35,681 nucleotides of DNA, taken from positions 1 through 35,681 of the forward strand of contig JAKJBU010000010.1 in the NCBI GenBank assembly GCA_022706825.1. The letters are read 5' to 3'. Position 1 is the stretch's first letter. The number at the start of each line of letters is the position of its first letter. Position numbers and translations under genes: made by a program. The notes beneath the pieces were generated by a model, which was not told the DNA's origin, made no database searches, and saw only the letters and a list, made by a program, of their open reading frames with translations. Origin of the DNA: Bacillota bacterium. Its GTDB lineage: Bacteria > Bacillota > Clostridia > Lutisporales > Lutisporaceae. Of the stretch, positions 7,627 to 15,358 are shown piece after piece.

Positions 7627-7654
7627 ATTATATAAAAAATTTGCACTAACTCAA
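7627..7654 (-). promoter_or_regulatory. Candidate sigma-A promoter of the B3/4 gene
   Basis: On the minus strand TTGAGT (7649-7654), a 16-bp spacer and TATAAT (7627-7632) lie about 30 bp upstream of the ATG. The perfect -10 box and T-rich spacer support it. Confidence 0.5.
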
Positions 7655-7681
7655 CCATCAATTATGCTCATTATCAGAAGG

Positions 7682-8668
7682 TCATTTTACCCGTTCTCTG
7701 ACGGGCATAAGTAAATCAAGTTGTAAATCCCCTAGTTCTGTATTATTTAGATAGATATGGTTCACATAATTGAGATGTTCCTCAATCAGTCCGCACATAT
7801 GCTCTTGATCTTGCATATCTCCTGCAAACTCATATTTTTCGTTCTTATCTACCCAATCAAGAAGCAATTCCCACTCATTAAAATTGCCCATTGCAATCAT
7901 ATGAGCAGCATACAATCCTCCAACAAAATACTTTTTGATAAGAGGGAACGGAGGTTCCATATCATCTGGGATTGTCACCCATATTTCATAACCGTGGTAA
8001 CCAGTTTCATCCATAGGATTTGGATGATTAAATCCATAATGCCTTAAATCCGGTTTGATTTTGCACAGACCAGTCTCCTGCACAAACCTGTCAATCATCA
8101 TATAGGCATGATGCTCGGGATCGTCTCCGATGTAATGAGCGGCAGCAACGGTTGCAGGTGGTAAATAGACAATCCTTACATCGTTCAGCTTTGACAGATG
8201 CCCATCTGCTTTTTTTAGTTTATCCATAGCCTTATCCTCCTTAAAATTGATACTTGTCAAAGATAAGGACTCTATAGAAGCTAATATAGTATCATCTTGT
8301 GTAATCAAACTATGAATTTGAATATCCGCCGCTTTCTGCAATTCATCAACAAAACGGCTGAGAATACTTTTAATGGTTGATAATGCTGCTATCTCATCAT
8401 CCAGTTCACTTATATTTTGTTGAAAAACCTCTATGGCTGTAACAACATCAGGTTTCTGTAGTATCTCTTGGATTTGCTTTAAAGGGATCCGCAGTTTACG
8501 CAATATCAAAATTTGACTTAATCGGGAGAGTGCAGTTTTATTGTACATACGATAGGCGTAATCTTCTTTTTTAAAGCTTTCTATAAGTCCTATTTGCTCA
8601 TAATAACGTAACATTCTTGTAGAGATGCTATAGCTTTTTGAAACTTGGCTAATCGTCATGGCTTCCAT
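7682..8668 (-). CDS. MerR-family regulator with GyrI-like effector-binding domain
   Basis: A 328-residue transcription factor. The N-terminal winged helix-turn-helix (MTISQVSKSYSISTRMLRYYEQIGLI, about 4-29, then YRMYN and LSQILILRKLRIPLKQIQEIL) is typical MerR. A helical dimerisation segment follows (about 85-130). The C-terminal half (about 155-325) is an AraC-E/GyrI-like ligand pocket (VRIVYLPPATVAAAHYIGDDPEHHAY .. GYEIWVTIPDDMEPPFPLIKKYFVGGLYAAH), as in BmrR-type multidrug sensors. It probably senses a hydrophobic small molecule and activates transcription by untwisting a long-spacer promoter. One such promoter lies directly upstream of the gene itself, so autoregulation is likely. No efflux gene is adjacent. 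ATG at 8668 follows AAGGAGGTAAGG. Confidence 0.9.
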   Translation of the reverse strand: MEAMTISQVSKSYSISTRMLRYYEQIGLIESFKKEDYAYRMYNKTALSRLSQILILRKLRIPLKQIQEILQKPDVVTAIEVFQQNISELDDEIAALSTIKSILSRFVDELQKAADIQIHSLITQDDTILASIESLSLTSINFKEDKAMDKLKKADGHLSKLNDVRIVYLPPATVAAAHYIGDDPEHHAYMMIDRFVQETGLCKIKPDLRHYGFNHPNPMDETGYHGYEIWVTIPDDMEPPFPLIKKYFVGGLYAAHMIAMGNFNEWELLLDWVDKNEKYEFAGDMQDQEHMCGLIEEHLNYVNHIYLNNTELGDLQLDLLMPVRERVK

Positions 8669-8694
8669 ATTTCCTTACCTCCTTTCTCAATTGG

Positions 8695-8725
8695 AGTATA
8701 AACTACGACACGATGTCAAAGTCAA
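8695..8725 (-). promoter_or_regulatory. MerR-type promoter and operator with 19-bp spacer
   Basis: On the minus strand TTGACT (8720-8725) and TATACT (8695-8700) are separated by exactly 19 bp. That is the over-long spacer by which MerR-family activators work. The spacer is filled by a dyad at 8702-8722 (plus strand ACTACGACA, CGA, TGTCAAAGT), with 7 of 9 arm positions matching and a perfect GACA/TGTC inner part. It lies about 25 bp upstream of the MerR gene start. Confidence 0.75.
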
Positions 8726-8775
8726 TATGTATTTATAGATTATATTCATTATTTTTCTCCGCTGCCTTATGTGCC

Positions 8776-11562
8776 TCATTGTTCTCTTCTTTTTTTCTTT
8801 TTAAGCAGTGTGGATGTATCCAGATTTTCCGTCTTAGGTTTTTCCGGTTTTGCTCCCGTCTCCTTTGCCTCAGGCTTTCCCTCAGCCTGCGAAGGCATAT
8901 GAACCTTCTTTTCAACGGCCTTGGGTGCTTCACCCATAGAATTATTCGGCCCTTTCACTTTTGCAGGCCTTTTAATCTGTGGAATCAGCTTTGCCTTTGC
9001 GGCCGAAAGCTTTTCCTCCACTGCTGCCAGAGGCAGATTCAGCCTTCTTAAGGCAATATCAAGCATATACAATATAAGCGCAAGTATAAGAAGCGTGGGG
9101 GTCAAATCAACCGTCCCGAATATATCCTTCATTTCCCCTTTGTATACATCTTCAGGGGAACTTATAACGGTTCCTCTGGCTTCCTTTATTAATCTATCCA
9201 AATAGCCCCTCTCAGGCTGTATTCTGTACTCCGGAGAGTATTGCACCGATATTCCGGTACTGGCGGCATTTATCGTCTCCCCATCCTTCTGTTGAAGCGC
9301 CTTAATAATATATGCTCCTGTCTCGGTTATTTCAAAGTCTCCCCTGTACTGCCCCGGTGCAACAGGATAGAGAGTGATCTCACTGCTCCCCAGAGAAGGA
9401 AACACTATTGCGGCTTTAGTCTCAAACTCACCTTTATCCGCCTTGTTGTTAAGAGTTATAATGCCTTTTCCTCCCTGCACTTCAGTCTCTACAGTTATAT
9501 CGTCCTCCCGGTATTTTTCAATAGTCCAGTTGATAAGATTCTGCCACAGCTTTATGTTATTTTCCCAGCCTACATAATTCCTGCTCCATCTTCCGTTTAT
9601 ATCGGAGTTCCATGCAGCGGTCTTACCCAGGCCATACTGCCATACTGTAAGTATCGGATCCTCCTGGTCGCTTGCCAGCACCACCCGGGAGGCACTCTTG
9701 GGACTGGCTGCCACATAGCCCAGAAGGGCCGGCAGTCCTTCCTCGGCTGCTCCTTCCAGCACCGGATGAGCATTGGTTATAGCAGGCACAAATTCCCTGT
9801 TATTAAGATACGCCCTTGCAGCCATAAAGGTCTCTTTGGCAAATATCCTCGGAATGTTTGCAAACTCATCAGTATAATAGAAACGTCCGTTGGCTCCCTT
9901 TGCTATATCCTGAAGGAGCTGGACATCAGAGCCCTGTCCTACCGCTACGGTTGATACCGTAATATTGTCCCCGGCAAGCTTCTCAACGAGTTCCGTGTAT
10001 CCGGTCCTCTCAGCCTGGCCGTCTGTGAGAAGTATTATATGCTTTATTTTTGTATCGGTTTTCTTTATTGAATCATATCCTTCCTGCAAGGCAGGAATTA
10101 TGCTTGTTCCCCCACCCGGCCTTATGGTGCCTATGTCATCCCTTATTTTTTCCGCATCATCCGCCTTGCGGGTGGGAACCACCCAGTAGTTGGTATCGTC
10201 AAAGGTCAGCACCCCTATCTGATCATTGGGTCTTAAGGACTCCAGGGTTCTTGCCGCAGCTTCCTTGGCAAGATCAAGCTTCATTATCCCCCCCCCGCCT
10301 TCTGTCATGCTTCCGGATTTGTCTATTACAAGGACAATGGACATATCCGGTATTTCCTTCCTGCCCTTTAGCTCCATATGTACCGGAAGCACCTTTTCCA
10401 GGGGTGTTTTGTAATAACCTCCCAAAGCGAAGGAATTTTCCCCGCCGGCAGCAATAAAGCCTCCTCCCATATCTTTGACATAGGAATCCAAAGAATTCAG
10501 AAAGCCGTCGCTTAGGTTTTCCGCGGATACATTGCAGGTAATTATTGACTTGTATGCAGACAAGCCCTCCAAGGTCCCCGGTACACCGGCAGCATTAACC
10601 CTGACATAGCTCATGTCGGTAGCTTCAAGCATCCTAGCCACCTCATCCGCCTCTCCTGCCACGTCCTCAACAACCAATATTCTGGGCCTGTCAAGGACAT
10701 TTGTGAAGGTTGAGGCCTCATTATTCCTGCTTTCGGTGTCGGTATCCGGCTCCAGTAGCGCCTTATAGCTCTTGAAGCCTCCTGTTTCCGCCGTATCCCG
10801 GAATACAAACCTGTTGCTTCCCTTCTGCAGCGCTACCCTCTCTTCAGCCCCCTTATCCTTTCCGCTGATAAGTGTAAGCTTTGCCTCTGTCTGAACAGTG
10901 CTTTCCACAGTCACTATAATGTTGAATCCTTCTCCGATCCTCAGGCTTTTGGGGACAGTAACACTTTCTACTGCAGCCTCTTTGCCTATTTCACGGTTTA
11001 TCCTGTATACCTTGAAATCGATATCCTGCCCCATCAGGCTGGAAGCCAGATTTGCGCTGTTCCCTTCATTTTCCTCTCCATCGGTTATCAGTACTATTCT
11101 TTTTTTGCTGCCCTGGGGCAGCAGCGACACCGATGTTGTCAGGGCATTTTCTATATTTGTGTATATTCCCCTTGGCTCAGTTTCAATTGTATTAAACCCC
11201 GAATCTACGGATACAAAGCTCTCAATGAGAGAGTTATCCCCAAAAGCCACAACACCGGACTGGTCCTTGGAACCCATCATTTCCAGTGCTTTCCTGACAA
11301 ACTCCTCTGCGGTTGTCCTGTATTCCCTCATGCTGTCCGAGACATCCACCACGAATAATGTGGTGGTTGTATCCACAATCCATTTGATATTGACCCCCGT
11401 AAGGGCAAGTATCAGAAGTACAAACACGCTGTTTCTCAGGAACAGTATGAGCCTTCTTCTGAGCTTGTACATCTTGCCCAGCTTTCGGGCAGTGTACAGT
11501 ACAAAAAATATGGCTAATGGAATTAAAAAAAGCAGCTGCGGTCTTTCAAAATCAATAACCAC
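8776..11562 (-). CDS. Large membrane protein with two VWA domains and a GATase-like domain
   Basis: A 928-residue membrane protein and last gene of the eight-gene MoxR/VWA/ABC operon. Order: two N-terminal helices (about 8-24, 41-58); VWA domain 1 with MIDAS motif D73-x-S75-x-S77 (VVDVSDSM) and LITDGEEN near 161; a class-I glutamine-amidotransferase-like fold without catalytic Cys context (PRILVVEDV about 293-395, GGGFIAAGG); VWA domain 2 with D414-x-S416-x-S418 (VIDKSGSM), GGGTS at 483-487 and D514; a beta-rich region (690-780); a C-terminal helix (823-840); and a Lys/Pro/Glu-rich cytoplasmic tail ending KKKKRREQ. Both MIDAS sites look intact, so metal-dependent protein binding outside the membrane is likely. 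The GTG start overlaps the previous gene by 11 bp and follows GGGTGGTG. Partner of the MoxR ATPase by family knowledge. Confidence 0.88.
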   Translation of the reverse strand: MVIDFERPQLLFLIPLAIFFVLYTARKLGKMYKLRRRLILFLRNSVFVLLILALTGVNIKWIVDTTTTLFVVDVSDSMREYRTTAEEFVRKALEMMGSKDQSGVVAFGDNSLIESFVSVDSGFNTIETEPRGIYTNIENALTTSVSLLPQGSKKRIVLITDGEENEGNSANLASSLMGQDIDFKVYRINREIGKEAAVESVTVPKSLRIGEGFNIIVTVESTVQTEAKLTLISGKDKGAEERVALQKGSNRFVFRDTAETGGFKSYKALLEPDTDTESRNNEASTFTNVLDRPRILVVEDVAGEADEVARMLEATDMSYVRVNAAGVPGTLEGLSAYKSIITCNVSAENLSDGFLNSLDSYVKDMGGGFIAAGGENSFALGGYYKTPLEKVLPVHMELKGRKEIPDMSIVLVIDKSGSMTEGGGGIMKLDLAKEAAARTLESLRPNDQIGVLTFDDTNYWVVPTRKADDAEKIRDDIGTIRPGGGTSIIPALQEGYDSIKKTDTKIKHIILLTDGQAERTGYTELVEKLAGDNITVSTVAVGQGSDVQLLQDIAKGANGRFYYTDEFANIPRIFAKETFMAARAYLNNREFVPAITNAHPVLEGAAEEGLPALLGYVAASPKSASRVVLASDQEDPILTVWQYGLGKTAAWNSDINGRWSRNYVGWENNIKLWQNLINWTIEKYREDDITVETEVQGGKGIITLNNKADKGEFETKAAIVFPSLGSSEITLYPVAPGQYRGDFEITETGAYIIKALQQKDGETINAASTGISVQYSPEYRIQPERGYLDRLIKEARGTVISSPEDVYKGEMKDIFGTVDLTPTLLILALILYMLDIALRRLNLPLAAVEEKLSAAKAKLIPQIKRPAKVKGPNNSMGEAPKAVEKKVHMPSQAEGKPEAKETGAKPEKPKTENLDTSTLLKKKKRREQ

Positions 11563-13360
11563 GTATATACACCACCCATTCTATAGCTGCCGCCATCAGC
11601 AGCAAACCCAGGAACAACTCCTGAAGCCTTGTTCCCCCGGGTACATTACCTGCTTCAGAAGCTTCCTGAGCAGCTGATGCATCAGGTTTGCCGCCTGCCG
11701 ATTCGGTTTCTGCCGGAAAGTTGACGGCAAAGCTTGAAACCGCTTCAGCCTCACCTATCCTTTGTGTCAGTTCATATACACCGTACTGCCCGGTATTATC
11801 AAAGGGCAGCATGGGATACGTCAATTCCAGCTTATATTCTACACCCTCCGGGGTTTTTACAACAACCTCCTCAGCCTCTGGATTCGGATTCAAATCTATT
11901 GCATCACCGCACACATATGAGGTTTTACCTTTTAAATCAATCCCGACAAGGTATGCAGCCAGATTATACATAAAAATAGGATACTCCGTAGTCAATGCAA
12001 AGTCACTGTCGTGCAGGTCGAAGCCTATTACAGCCGTTTTTCTGCCCCGGTACTCCCCTGAAATGACAGCCGCATTTCCATCCAAGGTTATCAGCACATC
12101 AGCCCAAAAAGGCACTTCCATTTTCTTATACTTTGAAACGGTAAAGCTTGCTTCCTCCATATATTTTGTTAAAGGGTGGGCTGCAATATCAGCAATTCCG
12201 CCTTCAAGCCCCGCTCCGGCCTCAATAATTCCGTTGCCCAAGGAAGGATTTATAAGCATCACGCTGCCTGATTCCGGCAGCTGAGATATTTCGGCCGAAT
12301 CAAAAATATAAAGGTCATAGCCCTCGTATAAATTCTCATCAGGATTTGTCTTGTAAAGCTCAAGACCTTCTATATTGGACAGAGCCTTTTCCAAAAAAAC
12401 ATTTCCCGCTGATACCAATAAAGCCTTTTTGGGTTTTGCGGGATCCAGGATGCAATATACCTGGTTGTCTTCCGCCAAATCGTCCTTCTCGGTAAGCTCC
12501 GCCCATATATATGGGGCATTAGCGGATATTCCCTCAAAATATACCGACATTGTCTCACCTGCAGGTATTTCAACATTCTTTATATCCAGCACCTTGTCGT
12601 TTCCATAAAGTGATATTTCCCTTTCGAGAGAAGTATTTGACCTGTTGGATGCACGCACCAGGACCGTCAGCCTTCCGTTATCATCGGAATAAGAAATATA
12701 ATCCAGGCTAACATTCTGAAGCTCCGATGCAAGAGACACCACCTCTGCATTCAAATCCTCAGTATTCACCGGACTGTCGGTATAGAATACAGCCTTATAG
12801 CTGTCCCCGCCCTCATACTGCTTGATCATAGCCCTTACGAGGCTCACACTGTCATTGATGTTTCCCGAGGAATTGCCGGGATTTATATCTCTCAGCTTGC
12901 TTATTGCCTCCCCCTTATCTGTTGTCTTCCCGATTTCAACCCTGGGACTCCTGCCCGCCGTCAAAAGGGTTATATTGGCCTTTGTCCCCGAACGGCTTAT
13001 CATCTCTTCCGCCAGCTGCTTTGCTTTAGCCAGTCTTGTGCCATTCTCATATCTTGCATTCATGCTTCCGGTATTGTCTATTACAATTACCAGGTTGGAA
13101 TGCATACCTCCTCCGGTATAAAGATAGGGATCGGAAAGCGCAAAAACCAAAAAAAGAATCGATAAAAGCTGCAAAAAGAGGAGCAGGTTTTTCTTAAGCT
13201 TCTGCCAAGGGGTATTGACTTCGATATCCTTCAATACCTGCTGCCAAAGGTAGATGCTCGAAATCTGCCTCTCTTCGAATTTCTGCTTCAATATGTACAT
13301 AAGCACTACAAGGGGCATAAAGGATAAAAACCACAATGCCCAAGGTGAAAACAGCGTCAT
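11552..13360 (-). CDS. BatA-like VWA membrane protein
   Basis: A 602-residue protein from the ATG at 13360, which has GGGAAGTGA upstream overlapping the preceding stop. An upstream in-frame start at 13402 would lie inside the DUF58 gene and lacks a site. Order: BatA N-terminal domain (FSPWALWFLSFMPLVVLMYIL..IYLWQQVLKDI), a second helix (LLLFLQLLSILFLVFAL, about 59-75), a VWA domain with D95-x-T97-x-S99 (VIVIDNTGSM), a GATase-like region (KKALLVSAGNVFLEKAL and following), and a C-terminal helix (LFLGLLLMAAAIEWVVYI). The first Ser of the MIDAS motif is Thr; that substitution usually keeps a hydroxyl ligand, so metal binding may persist. Expected to work with the MoxR ATPase and DUF58 protein encoded just upstream. 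Confidence 0.88.
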   Translation of the reverse strand: MTLFSPWALWFLSFMPLVVLMYILKQKFEERQISSIYLWQQVLKDIEVNTPWQKLKKNLLLFLQLLSILFLVFALSDPYLYTGGGMHSNLVIVIDNTGSMNARYENGTRLAKAKQLAEEMISRSGTKANITLLTAGRSPRVEIGKTTDKGEAISKLRDINPGNSSGNINDSVSLVRAMIKQYEGGDSYKAVFYTDSPVNTEDLNAEVVSLASELQNVSLDYISYSDDNGRLTVLVRASNRSNTSLEREISLYGNDKVLDIKNVEIPAGETMSVYFEGISANAPYIWAELTEKDDLAEDNQVYCILDPAKPKKALLVSAGNVFLEKALSNIEGLELYKTNPDENLYEGYDLYIFDSAEISQLPESGSVMLINPSLGNGIIEAGAGLEGGIADIAAHPLTKYMEEASFTVSKYKKMEVPFWADVLITLDGNAAVISGEYRGRKTAVIGFDLHDSDFALTTEYPIFMYNLAAYLVGIDLKGKTSYVCGDAIDLNPNPEAEEVVVKTPEGVEYKLELTYPMLPFDNTGQYGVYELTQRIGEAEAVSSFAVNFPAETESAGGKPDASAAQEASEAGNVPGGTRLQELFLGLLLMAAAIEWVVYIRGY

Positions 13361-13364
13361 AAAA

Positions 13365-14252
13365 TCACTTCCCAATAATACCCGCTCTGGTAAATTCCTC
13401 AAGAACTATCTTCTCTATGGGTTCTTCCGAAGAAACCTGTATATAGGCCGCTCCCATCCTGCTGCAGAATTCCCTGATATTATTCATAAATAAACTCAGC
13501 TCTTTATCATACTGCGAAAGCATTGCCGGAGTAACCGATATATCCCTGGCTTCACCGGTTTCACTGTCCAGCAGCCTCATCTGACCCTCCAATTCCGGAT
13601 TCAGTTCTTCAGGTGCCAATACATGAACCAGGATTACATCCTGCTTTTTATATAGCAGGTATTTTACCGCATCCTCAATTCCTCCCGGGGTGAAAAAATC
13701 GGAAAAGACTATTGAGACTCCGCTTCCCTTGAACTCTTTCTTCTTAATACAGGAATTCAAATCGGTGACGCCGTCAAATTGCATATTCTCCAGAAAATCT
13801 GCACATTGCCGGAACATCCCTCTGCCGCTTAAAACTGAAGACTGCTTGACAAGTGTTCCTGCCAGGCTGTTCAGGCATACTCTGTCCAGGTTGTTCAATG
13901 CCAGGTAAGCCAGTGCCCCTGAAAGCTTCAAGGCTGACAGGGACTTCTTTGGCTCTCCGAAGTTCATGGATCTGCTGCTGTCAACAAAAATATTGACCAT
14001 TGCCTCCCGCTCTTCCATGAAAAGCTTGACAAAAAGCCTGTCGAACCTGCCGTAGGCATTCCAGTCTATACGCCGGAAATCGTCCCCCAGGGAGTATTCC
14101 CTGAAATCGGAAAACTCTACGGAACTTCCCTTGCTGCGGGACTTCCTGTTGCCTCCCGAACCGGTATTCATCATAATCCTTACGTTTATCACTATTGTAT
14201 CAAGTTTTTTCAAAAAGTCTGAATCAAAGATCCGTTCACCCAAATCAAACAC
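13365..14252 (-). CDS. DUF58 protein of the MoxR/VWA cluster
   Basis: A 295-residue soluble protein with the DUF58 signature FSDFREYSLGDDFRRIDW followed by the WNAYGRFDRLFVKLFMEERE block (about 47-83). This leads into a VWA-like fold with D91-x-S93-x-S95 (FVDSSRSM). DUF58 proteins are regularly encoded beside MoxR ATPases and are thought to act as their partner or adaptor. The start is GTG at 14252, three bases after the MoxR stop, with AAGGGATAGCGG as a plausible site. The next gene begins four bases after its stop. No membrane segment is visible, so it probably acts at the cytoplasmic face. Confidence 0.9.
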   Translation of the reverse strand: MFDLGERIFDSDFLKKLDTIVINVRIMMNTGSGGNRKSRSKGSSVEFSDFREYSLGDDFRRIDWNAYGRFDRLFVKLFMEEREAMVNIFVDSSRSMNFGEPKKSLSALKLSGALAYLALNNLDRVCLNSLAGTLVKQSSVLSGRGMFRQCADFLENMQFDGVTDLNSCIKKKEFKGSGVSIVFSDFFTPGGIEDAVKYLLYKKQDVILVHVLAPEELNPELEGQMRLLDSETGEARDISVTPAMLSQYDKELSLFMNNIREFCSRMGAAYIQVSSEEPIEKIVLEEFTRAGIIGK

Positions 14253-14255
14253 CCG

Positions 14256-15269
14256 CTATCCCTTGATATGCCTTGCAGGCACAATATCAGCACTTATTTC
14301 ATCCAAAAGCTGGTCAATTAATCCGTCTGTGGTAATTCCGTCAGCCACGGCATCGAAGTTCAGGAAGAACCTGTGCCTCAGAGAAGGGTGCGCAACATAT
14401 TTAATATCTTCAAAGGAGACATTGTATCTGCCTTCCATGAGAGCCCTTGCCCTGGATGCGGTAATTATTGCCTGGGCGGCTCTCGGGCTTGCCCCAAACC
14501 GAATATACTTCTTTGCACCTTCAGGTGCCCCTTCAATTTCAGGATGTGTTCCCAATACCACCCTGAGGGCATATTCCTGTACGGGCTTGGCTATTGGCAC
14601 TTCTCTAATAATCTTACGCATCTCCAATATTGACTCCCCATCCATAATCTTATTAAGCTCCACTGCCTTATTGGAAGTCGTTATGTCCATTATGCCCTTC
14701 AGCTCATCAAAGCTTGGGAACAAAACGTTCAATTTAAATAGAAACCGGTCCATCTGCGCTTCGGGAAGGGGATATGTACCTTCCATCTCTATGGGATTCT
14801 GTGTTGCCAGCACCAGGAAAGGCTGGGGAAGGCTGTAGGTTACCTTTCCCACCGTCACTGTCTGCTCCTGCATGGCCTCCAGAAGTGCGGACTGGGTCTT
14901 GGGAGTAGCCCTGTTTATTTCATCAGCCAGCACAAGATTGGCAAACACCGGCCCCTTTTGGAACTCGAAACGGCTGTTGCCGCTGTCATCTTTTACAATT
15001 ATGTTTGTCCCCATAACATCGGCAGGCATCAAATCCGGCGTAAACTGTATCCTGGAAAAGGACAGCTCCATTACTTTAGACAGGGTCTTTACCAATTGGG
15101 TTTTTCCAAGCCCCGGAACCCCCTCAAGAAGCACATTCCCTCCTGCCAGGATTGAAATCAATACCTTCTTTACTATATCCTTCTGTCCGATTATTGCTTT
15201 TCCAATCTCAGTTTCAACCTTACTAACGGTATCTATTATCTCCCTGATCTGCTTTTCGTTGATTTCCAT
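14256..15269 (-). CDS. MoxR-family AAA+ ATPase
   Basis: A 337-residue AAA+ ATPase starting at the ATG at 15269, which has AGGAGGTC upstream. A 31-codon extension toward 15362 runs through a tandem repeat and has no ribosome site, so I reject it. Walker A is GVPGLGKT (50-57), Walker B LVLADE (112-117), sensor 1 LATQNP (154-159), and the MoxR arginine-rich region RFGASPRAAQAII is present. MoxR proteins are chaperone-like ATPases that remodel or activate VWA-domain partners, often during metal insertion or envelope stress. Here four downstream and neighbouring genes supply such partners. Strong family call; the client is unknown. Confidence 0.95.
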   Translation of the reverse strand: MEINEKQIREIIDTVSKVETEIGKAIIGQKDIVKKVLISILAGGNVLLEGVPGLGKTQLVKTLSKVMELSFSRIQFTPDLMPADVMGTNIIVKDDSGNSRFEFQKGPVFANLVLADEINRATPKTQSALLEAMQEQTVTVGKVTYSLPQPFLVLATQNPIEMEGTYPLPEAQMDRFLFKLNVLFPSFDELKGIMDITTSNKAVELNKIMDGESILEMRKIIREVPIAKPVQEYALRVVLGTHPEIEGAPEGAKKYIRFGASPRAAQAIITASRARALMEGRYNVSFEDIKYVAHPSLRHRFFLNFDAVADGITTDGLIDQLLDEISADIVPARHIKG

Positions 15270-15302
15270 ATATTGACCTCCTATTCTCAGATAACACCCC
15301 AC

Positions 15303-15355
15303 GGATGAACACTGTTCGTCCCCCCGTAACCTCGTACCCCGCAACCTCGTACCCC
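15303..15355. repeat. Hairpin plus tandem 15-mer between operon genes
   Basis: The 89-bp gap between the coiled-coil gene and the MoxR gene holds an imperfect hairpin (GGATGAAC 15303-15310, GTTCGTCC 15314-15321) followed by two tandem copies of CCCCGYAACCTCGTA (15322-15351) and a further CCCC. It is the only sizeable gap in the operon. It is GC-rich like the other intergenic elements but has a different unit. It may tune downstream expression in the transcript or be mobile-element debris. Confidence 0.65.
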
Positions 15356-15358
15356 ATA

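Noticed and set aside
9241-9954. 237-residue open frame on the plus strand inside the double-VWA gene (and similar long shadows at 10898, 11688, 15759)
   Set aside because: They are antisense to strongly conserved domains, show no recognisable family and lack ribosome sites.
13361-13402. Earlier start for the BatA-like protein
   Set aside because: It lies inside the DUF58 gene and has no ribosome site. The ATG at 13360 begins at the conserved FSPWALW segment.
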